Positions 1 through 5,951 of a DNA stretch of 8,730 nt are shown here, piece by piece. The notes beneath the pieces are model-generated. The model saw only the letters and a program-made list of their open reading frames with translations, did no database searches and had not been told where the DNA came from. Position 1 is the stretch's first letter. Every line of letters begins with the position of its first letter. The stretch is from Myxococcota bacterium (GTDB lineage Bacteria; Myxococcota; Polyangia; GCA-2747355; JAKLHH01): contig JAKLHH010000250.1 of NCBI GenBank assembly GCA_022710245.1, forward strand, positions 1 through 8,730, read 5' to 3'. The translations under genes were made by a program, and so were the position numbers.

Positions 1-1501
1 GGCCCTTGCGCAGGGCAGCCTCGCCGATCCGCCGCGGGTCGATCCCGCGCCCGTCGTCGGCGATCTCCAGCACCACCAGCCCGGCCTCGTGGCGGGCCTC
101 GATGCGGAGCGTGCCCGTCCGCGACTTGCCCGCGATCTGCCGGTCGTCCGGCGGCTCGATCCCGTGATCCACCGCGTTCCGCACCATGTGGGTCAGCGGG
201 TCCGAGAGGCCCTCGATCAGGCTGCGGTCGAGGGCGACCTCCTTGCCGCGCACGTCGACCAGGACGTCCTTGCGGAGCGCCGCCGCGAGGTCGCGTACGA
301 CGCGCGGGAAGCGGCCGAAGACGTTCCCGACCGGCTGCAGGCGCGTGCGCATGATCGCGTCCTGCAGCTCGGAGGTCACCTGGTTCAGGCGCTGATCGGC
401 GTCGGCGAGCGCCTGGAGGTTATGCTGCGCGACGGCGGCGCGGAGCTGGTTGCGGCTCAGCACCAGCTCGCCGGCGAGGTTCATCAGCGCCTCGAGGAGC
501 TGCACGTTCACCCGCAGCGTCTCCTCGACGGGCTTGCCCGCGGGTGCGGTGGCGCCGTGCTCGGGGGCCGGCCTGGTCGTGGGTGGCTCCTCCACGTGAG
601 GTGCGGCGACCTCGGCCTCGGCAGGAACCTCCTCGACCGGCGCCGCTGACGTGGGGGCGTGCAAGGCGGAGGCCACGGGCTCCCGCGGCACGCCGGCCGG
701 AGCCTCGGCGGCTGGCCGGGCCGGCATCGCGTGGCGCTCGGCCGGCAGCTTCGGATCGAGGAGCAGGTGGATCCGCTCCCGCTCGACGACCAGGAACTCC
801 TCGATGGAGTCCGGGGCCACGGTGGTCGCGTAGATGAGTCGCACCAGGAGCGGCGCCGGCGGCCCGTCGAGGGTGCCCACCGCCTCGTAGTCCACGGCGC
901 AGTCGAGGACCTCGCCGACCGCGAGGAGGTCGCGGAAGACGGCGATCACGTCGCGGCCCTGGCGCTCGATGTCGCGCAGGAGGTCGTAGTCGACGCCGTA
1001 GACGTAGTGACCACGGCGTGCGGCCCGATCCCAGTCGAGCTGCGGCAGCTCCACCGGCGCGCTGCGGCCCTCGACCGGCACCGTCACCGTCTGCGTCAGC
1101 GCGTCCTTCTCCGCCGGCGGCAGGTACGAGGCGGCGAGACCCATCAGGCTGGTGACCAGGTCTCCGATCTCGGCCTGCTCGCTCTGCGACGGGTCCGCCA
1201 GGAGCTCGCGCAGCTTGTCGAAGGCCGCGAGGAGGATGTTGGTCACCTCGGCGCTGGGGACCATCCGCCTGGAGCGGAGCATGTCGAGGATGGTCTCGGC
1301 CTTGTGCGAGAGCTCCTTGACCTTGGTCAGGCCGAGGAAGGAGGCGCCGCCCTTGATCGAGTGCGCGGCGCGGAAGACCTTCTTCACCAGCTCCTCGTCA
1401 GCGCCGGCGCCGCCCTCCTCGATGGCGAGGAGGTCTGCCTCGATGGTGGCGAGGTGCTCGCGCGCCTCGTTGATGAACTCCTGGAGGATCTCGTCATCCA
1501 T
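1..1501 (-). CDS. cheA: CheA-type chemotaxis histidine kinase, C-terminus outside window
   Basis: Autophosphorylating kinase of a chemosensory array. It passes phosphate from a histidine to response-regulator aspartates in the cytoplasm under control of receptors and CheW. The first 500 residues are visible. An N-terminal Hpt (P1) domain covers about residues 1-100 with the H-box AAHSIKGGASFLGL (phospho-acceptor His47). A non-standard alpha/beta segment at about 120-255 includes RGHYVYGVDYDLLRDIE. An Ala/Pro/Glu linker follows at about 265-325. The P3 dimerisation helices start near Leu329 (LRVNVQLLEALMNLAGELVL). The HATPase P4 domain then has the N-box HMVRNAVDHGIE (438-449) and G1 box DDGRGID (482-488). 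The window ends before the G2 box and the CheW-like P5 domain. The ATG at 1501 has GGGGAG 7 nt upstream and overlaps the STAS gene end by 8 bp, implying translational coupling. Identity as a CheA-family kinase is secure. Whether it serves flagellar motility, pili or a purely regulatory output cannot be seen. Confidence 0.94.
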   Translation of the reverse strand, partial: MDDEILQEFINEAREHLATIEADLLAIEEGGAGADEELVKKVFRAAHSIKGGASFLGLTKVKELSHKAETILDMLRSRRMVPSAEVTNILLAAFDKLRELLADPSQSEQAEIGDLVTSLMGLAASYLPPAEKDALTQTVTVPVEGRSAPVELPQLDWDRAARRGHYVYGVDYDLLRDIERQGRDVIAVFRDLLAVGEVLDCAVDYEAVGTLDGPPAPLLVRLIYATTVAPDSIEEFLVVERERIHLLLDPKLPAERHAMPARPAAEAPAGVPREPVASALHAPTSAAPVEEVPAEAEVAAPHVEEPPTTRPAPEHGATAPAGKPVEETLRVNVQLLEALMNLAGELVLSRNQLRAAVAQHNLQALADADQRLNQVTSELQDAIMRTRLQPVGNVFGRFPRVVRDLAAALRKDVLVDVRGKEVALDRSLIEGLSDPLTHMVRNAVDHGIEPPDDRQIAGKSRTGTLRIEARHEAGLVVLEIADDGRGIDPRRIGEAALRKG

Positions 1502-1829
1502 CCGCGGTCTCCCCGTCGCGGCGCGTGACGTTGAGTCGGCTGACCAGGCGCATGCTCTGGAGGAGGTGGAAGATGTCCTCGGAGGCGCCCGTCACGCGGA
1601 AGCGCTTGCCTGGCCTGGTGGCCAGGCTGTTGCTGGTCGCGATCAGGAGGCCGATGCCGCTGGAGTCGAGCATGGCAGCGCGGCTGAGATCGACGACCAG
1701 CTCCTCGAGCTCGCCCGCCAGCTCCTGGCGGAGCGCGGCTTGCAGGTCGGGGACCAGCGCGGCAGTGAGGTTCCCGCGCAGGACCACGCGGCACAGGTTC
1801 GGCTCTCGTTCGATGGTGAACCCCGGCAT
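1494..1829 (-). CDS. STAS-domain anti-anti-sigma factor (SpoIIAA/RsbV-like)
   Basis: Small cytoplasmic partner-switch protein of 111 residues, the usual size of this family. In known systems the unphosphorylated form binds an RsbW/SpoIIAB-type kinase and frees that kinase's target; phosphorylation on a conserved serine breaks the complex. The sequence opens MPGFTIEREP and continues through alternating strands and helices. It carries the phosphorylation loop MLDSSGIGLL, where Ser56 follows Asp55 as in SpoIIAA. The frame is open further upstream, but the ATG at 1829 is preferred: an AGGTGA Shine-Dalgarno lies 5 nt before it, overlapping the stop codon of the HATPase gene, and homology begins here. 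The longer upstream reading is a shadow of the HATPase frame. The gene sits between the likely kinase (upstream) and cheA (downstream), with the likely phosphatase two genes upstream. The target controlled by the switch is unknown. Confidence 0.92.
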   Translation of the reverse strand: MPGFTIEREPNLCRVVLRGNLTAALVPDLQAALRQELAGELEELVVDLSRAAMLDSSGIGLLIATSNSLATRPGKRFRVTGASEDIFHLLQSMRLVSRLNVTRRDGETADG

Positions 1830-1834
1830 CTCGA

Positions 1835-2260
1835 TCACCTCGCGTCGCGGCGGAGCCAGAGCGTGATCTGGCTCCCCCGCCGATTGAACTGCACGCGGTT
1901 GGCGTAGAGCGCGGCGATGCAGAGCCCCCTGCCGCTCGTCGCCTCGGGTGGCCCGATCGCCGCCGCCGCCGCCCGCATCGCCCGGCGCCAGTCGAAGCCC
2001 GGGCCCTGGTCGCCGACCCGCAGGCGCACCCACCGCGGCCCCAGGCGGACGCTCAGCGCCACGAGCGCTCCGGCGCGGCCCTGGTTGCCGTGGAGGATCG
2101 CGTTGCTCAGGCACTCGCGGGCGAGGAGCTCGACGGCAAAGCGCGCGCGGTCCCCCAGCCGCGCGGCCTCGAGCAGCGCCTTCAGCTCGACGCAGACCGG
2201 CTCGATGCTGCTCAGCGTCGAGGGGAGCTCGCGGTCGAGCCTGAGCGCGGCCTCCATCAT
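1835..2260 (-). CDS. RsbW-like HATPase, anti-sigma/serine kinase
   Basis: Single-domain GHKL ATPase of 141 residues, the typical size of RsbW/SpoIIAB-family serine kinases. These phosphorylate a STAS partner and, in many systems, bind and inhibit a sigma factor. Visible motifs are the N-box RECLSNAILHG (Glu49, Asn53), G1 box DQGPGFD (84-90) and G2 box SGRGLCI (109-115). There is no histidine phospho-acceptor domain, which sets it apart from sensor kinases. The start ATGATG overlaps the upstream phosphatase stop (TGATG arrangement). GAGG lies just before, so the second ATG at 2257 has the better spacing and may be the true start. The next gene begins 5 bp beyond the stop and encodes the probable substrate. 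Which protein it sequesters, sigma factor or something else, is not evident. Confidence 0.92.
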   Translation of the reverse strand: MMEAALRLDRELPSTLSSIEPVCVELKALLEAARLGDRARFAVELLARECLSNAILHGNQGRAGALVALSVRLGPRWVRLRVGDQGPGFDWRRAMRAAAAAIGPPEATSGRGLCIAALYANRVQFNRRGSQITLWLRRDAR

Positions 2261-3351
2261 ACCTCGACCCCGAGGAGGAGCACGTCGTCCTCGTGTGGCC
2301 CGCCGCGGGTCAGCTCGCGGGCGAGCTCCGGCACGGCTGCGGCCAGGGGGGTGGTGCGCCGCGCGGCGCAGGCGGCCGCGAGCTCGTCGACTCCCTGCCG
2401 CTGCGGCCGGCCGTCGATCAGGCCGTCGGTGTAGAGGAAGAGACGGTCTCCGGCGCTGACCGCGACCTCGTGGGTCGCGAAGACAGCGTCGGCGAAGGCG
2501 CCGAGGACGTCGCCCTCCTGCTCGAGCACCAGCGCCTCCTGGCCGCGGAGGGCGATCACCGGCGGGTGGGCCGCGTTGGCCAGGTAGAGGCGCCGCGCCT
2601 GCCGGTTCAGCCGGGCGTAGACCAGGGTGAAGAAGGCGCCCCCGGGCAGGACCCGGCGGAGCACGCCGTTCACCGCCTGCAGGATCTCGCGCGGCGAGCG
2701 GGCCGGGGTCGCGTACTCGGCGAGCAGGGTCTTCAGCGAGGCCGTCCAGTAGGTGGCCGCGAGGTCGTGCCCGCTCGCGTCCGCGACGACATAGTCGACC
2801 ATGTCGTGGCCGCAGGGGATCACATCATAGAAATCGCCGCCTGCCTGCAGGACCTGCCGACGGGCGACCTCGAAGCGGGCCGCGGGGAGCTCGCCAGGCG
2901 TCGGCATCAGCATGGCCTGGGCGCCGGCGAGCCGCTGCAGGCGCTCGGCCTGCAGCGCGGCGAGGTTCTGATAGGCCTGGCGGAGGCGCAGGTGGGTGCT
3001 GACCCGGGCGAGCACCTCGGGGGCGGCGAGGGGCTTGGTCACGTAGTCGACCCCTCCCGCCTCGAAGCCCCGCAGCTTGCTGAAGAGCTTCCCGTCGGAA
3101 GAGATGAAGATGACCGGCGTCTCGCCGAGCCCCGCCGGGCCGGTGAGCCAGCGGGCCAGCTCGAAGCCGGTCCCGTCAGGGAGGTTGACGTCGAGGAGCA
3201 CCAGGTCGGGCTGCTGGGATCGGACCGCGGCCGTGGCGGTCGCGGTGTCGACCACCGCGCGAGTGAGGAAGCCGGCGCGGGTGAGGATGCTTTCGAGGAG
3301 GCTCCGGGTGGTGGCGTCGTCGTCGACGATCAGGATCTCGGGTGGTCGCAT
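2257..3351 (-). CDS. Response regulator with PP2C (RsbU/SpoIIE-type) phosphatase output
   Basis: Two-domain cytoplasmic protein of 364 residues from the chosen start. Residues 1-120 form a receiver domain with the acidic triad IVDDD (Asp10-12), phospho-acceptor Asp54 in LVLLDVNLPDG, Ser84/85 in FISSDG and Lys106 in YVTKPL. A helical connector (about 121-155) leads to a PP2C/SpoIIE phosphatase domain. Its metal-binding acidic motifs are GGDFYDV (171-177), VADASGHD (189-196), LYTDGLID and EDDVLLLG near the C-terminus. All look intact. In the family such enzymes dephosphorylate a phospho-STAS protein. Here the STAS protein is encoded two genes downstream, and a CheA that could phosphorylate the receiver is third. 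The ATG at 3351 is preferred: GGAGAG lies 6 nt before it and the receiver fold starts at once. An in-frame ATG at 3387 would add 12 residues but has no Shine-Dalgarno. Confidence 0.93.
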   Translation of the reverse strand: MRPPEILIVDDDATTRSLLESILTRAGFLTRAVVDTATATAAVRSQQPDLVLLDVNLPDGTGFELARWLTGPAGLGETPVIFISSDGKLFSKLRGFEAGGVDYVTKPLAAPEVLARVSTHLRLRQAYQNLAALQAERLQRLAGAQAMLMPTPGELPAARFEVARRQVLQAGGDFYDVIPCGHDMVDYVVADASGHDLAATYWTASLKTLLAEYATPARSPREILQAVNGVLRRVLPGGAFFTLVYARLNRQARRLYLANAAHPPVIALRGQEALVLEQEGDVLGAFADAVFATHEVAVSAGDRLFLYTDGLIDGRPQRQGVDELAAACAARRTTPLAAAVPELARELTRGGPHEDDVLLLGVEV

Positions 3352-3406
3352 GGTGGTCTCTCCGGAGCGCCCCGGCTCTGATGTCATCGGTCAAAGGGGC
3401 CGGAAA

Positions 3407-3440
3407 CTTGAGCACACCTGGGGCTCCCAGATGCCTCAAG
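3407..3440. promoter_or_regulatory. Nested inverted repeat, candidate operator or leader hairpin
   Basis: Outer arms CTTGAG (3407-3412) and CTCAAG (3435-3440) enclose inner arms CTGGG (3418-3422) and CCCAG (3426-3430) around a GCT loop. The unpaired internal segments are 5 and 4 nt. All 11 base pairs are perfect. It lies 56 bp upstream of the phosphatase start codon and overlaps the weak candidate -35/-10 of that operon. This would fit an operator or a 5'-leader structure. No run of T follows on either strand, so it does not look like an intrinsic terminator. Confidence 0.4.
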
Positions 3441-3446
3441 CTGTGC

Positions 3447-3451
3447 GAGGA
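3447..3451 (+). promoter_or_regulatory. Shine-Dalgarno of the candidate 30-codon ORF
   Basis: GAGGA lies 7 nt before the ATG at 3459. This is one of two reasons, with codon bias, to take the short reading frame seriously. Confidence 0.35.
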
Positions 3452-3458
3452 CTCGCCG

Positions 3459-3551
3459 ATGGAGTGCGGCCTCACCTCTGACACGCTGCTCGCCATCTGG
3501 GAGGAGCTGCGGGCGGTGAGCCTGGAGAGCCAGGGTCTGCTCGCGGTGTAA
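3459..3551 (+). CDS. Candidate 30-residue protein or leader peptide upstream of the receptor gene
   Basis: Unrecognised. The reading frame starts MECGLTSDTL, continues with a Leu/Glu/Ala-rich stretch that looks helical (LLAIWEELRAVSLE) and ends LLAV before a TAA stop. Support is threefold. GAGGA sits 7 nt before the ATG. Nearly every third codon position is G or C, as in the neighbouring real genes. It lies in the otherwise empty divergent region, 72 bp ahead of the receptor start with a hairpin between. Against it: it is very short, high-GC DNA makes such frames by chance, and the frame stays open upstream through unlikely sequence. It could be a small protein, a translated leader, or the remnant of a decayed gene. 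Confidence 0.33.
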   Translation: MECGLTSDTLLAIWEELRAVSLESQGLLAV

Positions 3552-3555
3552 CCAC

Positions 3556-3589
3556 GGCCTGCTCCGCTCAGGTTCGGTCGGAGCCTGCC
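3556..3589. promoter_or_regulatory. Imperfect hairpin between the short ORF and the receptor gene
   Basis: GCTCCG (3561-3566) pairs with CGGAGC (3579-3584) around a 12-nt loop. After a 2x2 internal loop, GGC (3556-3558) pairs with GCC (3587-3589). It ends 21 nt before the strong ribosome binding site of the receptor gene. No T-tract follows, so a leader structure or protein-binding site is more likely than a terminator. Chance occurrence in GC-rich DNA is possible. Confidence 0.25.
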
Positions 3590-3610
3590 GATACAGAGAA
3601 GAAGGACTCT

Positions 3611-3616
3611 GGAGGA
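3611..3616 (+). promoter_or_regulatory. Strong ribosome binding site of the receptor gene
   Basis: GGAGGA with a 7-nt spacer to the ATG at 3624. It fixes the receptor start and suggests efficient translation. Confidence 0.85.
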
Positions 3617-3623
3617 TCCTGCG

Positions 3624-5327
3624 ATGAAGAGCCTCTCCTTGAAGGCGAAGACCCTGCTCCTGGTCGGATCGCTGATCGGCTTCCTGGTGCTGGTCGGCGC
3701 GATCGGGATCTACGGGATGAGCAAGACCAACGCGGGGCTGGAGACCGTCTACAAGGACCGGGTCGTCCCGCTCGAGCAGTTGAAGGCCGTCTCCGATATG
3801 TACGCCGTCAACATCGTCGACACCTCCCACAAGGTGCGGAACGGCGGGCTGACCTGGGACGAGGGGGTGCGGAGCGTGAACGAGGCGCGCACCCGGCTCT
3901 CCTCCCAGTGGCAGGCCTACATGGGCAGCTACATGGAGGAGGAGGAGAAGCGCCTCGCCACGGAGACCGAACGGCTGATGGGTACCGCGGACCGTTCGGT
4001 GTCTCAGCTGATGGACGTCCTCGGGCTCCGCGACCGCAAGCGGCTCGACCAGTTCGTGGTGAAGCAGCTCTACTCGGTGATCGATCCGGTCACCGAGAAG
4101 GTCGACAAGCTGATCCAGCTGCAGCTCCGTGAGGCCAAGCGCGAGCACACCGCGGCCCACGATCGCTTCGTCGCCATCCTCTGGGTGGCCGTGCTGCTCC
4201 TCGGGCTCGCGCTCGCCTGGGCGGTCGGCTTCGGGCTGGCGGTCGGCCGGGGCGTCTACCGGGAGGTCGGCGGCGAGCCGCGGATCATCGCGGAGCTGGC
4301 GGCGCGCATCGCCGGCGGGGATCTGACCGCCGTGGCCAGCAACGGCAATGGGCACGGCAACGGCAGCGGGCAGGGCAACGGCCACGCGCGCCAGACCGGG
4401 ATCATGGCCGCGATGGGTGAGATGGCCACCAAGCTGCAGCAGATGCTCGGCCAGATCGCCCAGGGGGCCCGCACGCTCTCCGCGGCCTCGACGGAGCTCG
4501 CCACCGTCTCGGAGCAGGTGACCTCGGGCGCGGGTGAGGCCTCCGGGCGGGCTCGCACCGTGGCGGCCGCGGCCGAGGAGATGAGCGCCACCATCGACAC
4601 CATGGCCTCGAGCTCGAGCCAGGCCACCACCAACATCAGCACGGTGGCCGCCGGCGCCGAGGAGATGACCGCGACCATCGGCGACATCGCCAAGAACACC
4701 GAGCAGGCGCGGGGCGTGACGAGCGACGCCGTGAGGCAGGCCGAGACGGTGGGGAGCGTGGTCCGCGAGCTCGGTCAGGCGACCCAGGACATCGGCAAGA
4801 TCACGGAGACCATCACCGCCATCTCGGGGCAGACCAACCTGCTCGCGCTCAACGCCACCATCGAGGCGGCGCGGGCCGGCGCCGCGGGCAAGGGCTTCGC
4901 GGTGGTGGCCAGCGAGATCAAGGAGCTCGCGAGACAGACGGCGGTCGCCACCGAGGACATCGGCCGCAAGATCGGCGCGATCCAGAGCACGACCGCCACC
5001 GCCGTCGAGGACATCTCGAAGATCACCGAGGTGATCCAGGAGGTGAACACGATCGTCAGCGGCATCGCGGCGGCGATCGAGGAGCAGAGCGCCGTGACCA
5101 GGGACATCGCCGCCAACATCGCGCAGGCGGCTCACGGCGTCGAGGAGGTGGACCGCAACGTCGGCACCTCGGCGACGGTGGCGCGGTCCATCGCGCAGGA
5201 CGTCGCCCACGTGAACCACGCGGCCGGGGAGATGGCCGCGAGCAGCACCCAGGTGAACACCAGCGCCGCGGAGCTCTCCCGCCTGGCCGAGGAGCTCAAC
5301 GGGATGATGGCGAGCTTCAGGATGTGA
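3624..5327 (+). CDS. Methyl-accepting chemotaxis protein with periplasmic four-helix-bundle sensor
   Basis: Inner-membrane chemoreceptor of 567 residues. TM1 is about residues 9-31. A mostly helical periplasmic domain of about 150 residues (32-182) is consistent with a 4HB-type sensor. TM2 is about 183-208. The HAMP region follows ([20 protein letters not shown] at 215-234). The long signalling coiled coil runs about 285-560, with the highly conserved hairpin tip [20 protein letters not shown] (401-420) and [17 protein letters not shown], which contacts CheA and CheW. Segments with [10 protein letters not shown] and [10 protein letters not shown] look like methylation helices. The C-terminus ends MMASFRM, with no CheR/CheB-binding pentapeptide. 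An Asn/Gly/His-rich insert (238-255) interrupts the HAMP region where a connector with acidic or hydrophobic residues is usual. The gene diverges from the cheA-containing operon and is its likely receptor. The ligand cannot be predicted. Confidence 0.96.
   Translation: MKSLSLKAKTLLLVGSLIGFLVLVGAIGIYGMSKTNAGLETVYKDRVVPLEQLKAVSDMYAVNIVDTSHKVRNGGLTWDEGVRSVNEARTRLSSQWQAYMGSYMEEEEKRLATETERLMGTADRSVSQLMDVLGLRDRKRLDQFVVKQLYSVIDPVTEKVDKLIQLQLREAKREHTAAHDRFVAILWVAVLLLGLALAWAVGFGLAVGRGVYREVGGEPRIIAELAARIAGGDLTAVASNGNGHGNGSGQGNGHARQTGIMAAMGEMATKLQQMLGQIAQGARTLSAASTELATVSEQVTSGAGEASGRARTVAAAAEEMSATIDTMASSSSQATTNISTVAAGAEEMTATIGDIAKNTEQARGVTSDAVRQAETVGSVVRELGQATQDIGKITETITAISGQTNLLALNATIEAARAGAAGKGFAVVASEIKELARQTAVATEDIGRKIGAIQSTTATAVEDISKITEVIQEVNTIVSGIAAAIEEQSAVTRDIAANIAQAAHGVEEVDRNVGTSATVARSIAQDVAHVNHAAGEMAASSTQVNTSAAELSRLAEELNGMMASFRM
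4341..4385 (+). repeat. Degenerate 6-bp tandem repeat coding for an Asn-Gly/His-Gly linker
   Basis: Within the receptor gene, a run of variants of GGCAAC encodes Asn-Gly, His-Gly, Ser-Gly and Gln-Gly dipeptides (residues 240-254). Every second codon is a glycine codon. Such repeats can change length by slippage. The frame is intact here. Confidence 0.7.
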
Positions 5328-5336
5328 CGCGACGGC

Positions 5337-5915
5337 TCACCAGCCGCTGCCTCCCATCCCCATCGGTCCCTGGCCCCCCATCCCCTGGCCCATCCCCCGC
5401 CCCATCATCCCGCGCCCGCCGCGCCCCATCGCCTGCGCGATGGCCGGGCACTGCGCGCGGAACTGCGCCCGCTGCGGCCGGCTCATGGTCAGCAGCAGGC
5501 GGAGGTAGGTCTTCACGCCGCCCTCGGCGATGGCGTCGCGGAGGGCCAGCGTCCGCCTCTGCAGCGCGAGGATCTGCTGCTCGTCGGGCGGCTCGGCCTG
5601 GAAGAGTTCGGCCAGCCTGAGCTGGTTCTGCTGGATCTGACTCTGCAGCTTGATCCTGCCGGAGAGGAAGCTCGTGCGCGCGCCGTCGATCGCCATCACC
5701 TGCTGGTCGCTGAGCCCGAGCCGCTGCTTCAGCGTCCCCGGATGCGCGTGCATGAGGAACATCGCGCACGCGGGCGTCGCCGCGCCGAGCCCCGCGCTGC
5801 CCTGCGCGGGTCCGCCCGCGCCGCCCTTGCCCGGAGGTCGCGCCCCGGCGACCCCCGCGACTCCGGCGAAGACCAGCAAGCCAAGCACCCCACCCAGCTC
5901 CATCCGCCTCATCAT
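5337..5915 (-). CDS. Periplasmic Spy/CpxP-like protein with Met/Gly-rich tail
   Basis: Exported protein of 192 residues. An N-terminal signal peptide (hydrophobic GGVLGLLVFAGVAGVAG) probably ends near residue 25, followed by a Gly/Pro/Ala-rich linker. The core at about 60-155 is helical and starts LKQRLGLSDQQVMAID, continuing with long amphipathic helices (QSQIQQNQLRLAELFQ, LALQRRTLALRDAI) and LTMSRPQRAQFR. This is the layout of the LTXXQ/Spy/CpxP/zinc-resistance-associated family of periplasmic chaperone or metal-stress proteins. Before the core lies ACAMFLMHAH (Cys50, Met52, Met55, His56, His58), and the C-terminal 30 residues are almost only Gly, Met, Arg and Gln. Both features suggest soft-metal binding, but that is inference. 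AGGTGA lies 3 nt before the ATG at 5915 and 6 nt before a second ATG at 5912, which may be the real start. It follows slp by 36 bp and converges on the receptor gene. Confidence 0.75.
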   Translation of the reverse strand: MMRRMELGGVLGLLVFAGVAGVAGARPPGKGGAGGPAQGSAGLGAATPACAMFLMHAHPGTLKQRLGLSDQQVMAIDGARTSFLSGRIKLQSQIQQNQLRLAELFQAEPPDEQQILALQRRTLALRDAIAEGGVKTYLRLLLTMSRPQRAQFRAQCPAIAQAMGRGGRGMMGRGMGQGMGGQGPMGMGGSGW

Positions 5916-5951
5916 CGCTCACCTCGCTCCAGCGCGCGCCACGCGCCGCGC

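Larger units (their letters stand above)
3352..3623. promoter_or_regulatory. Divergent intergenic region between the partner-switch operon and the receptor gene
   Basis: 272 bp separate the two start codons, so promoters for both directions must lie here. I see no convincing sigma-70 consensus pair. The best minus-strand candidate is TTGAGG (complement of 3434-3439), 17 bp before TGTGCT, which keeps only part of the -10 consensus. On the plus strand only a weak GATACA at 3590-3595 stands out. No sigma-54 GG/GC pair was recognised. The region holds two inverted repeats and a possible short ORF, listed separately. Confidence 0.5.

Noticed and set aside
1830..2114. N-terminal extension of the STAS protein from a GTG at 2114
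   Set aside because: The added residues are Pro/Arg/Gly/Ala-rich and overlap the HATPase gene in another frame. The ATG at 1829 has a good Shine-Dalgarno and begins the domain.
2293..3381. 362-codon plus-strand open frame opposite the phosphatase gene
   Set aside because: Antisense shadow. The minus strand shows intact receiver and PP2C motifs with a good start.
3384..5219. 611-codon minus-strand open frame opposite the receptor gene
   Set aside because: It mirrors the high-GC codon pattern of the receptor. The product is a His/Arg/Asp/Leu-rich mixture with no recognisable domain, and the receptor on the other strand is unambiguous.
5351..5430. C-rich, CCCAT-repeating stretch that looks like a simple repeat
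   Set aside because: It is explained as the codons of the Met/Gly-rich tail of the Spy-like protein; no exact tandem unit.
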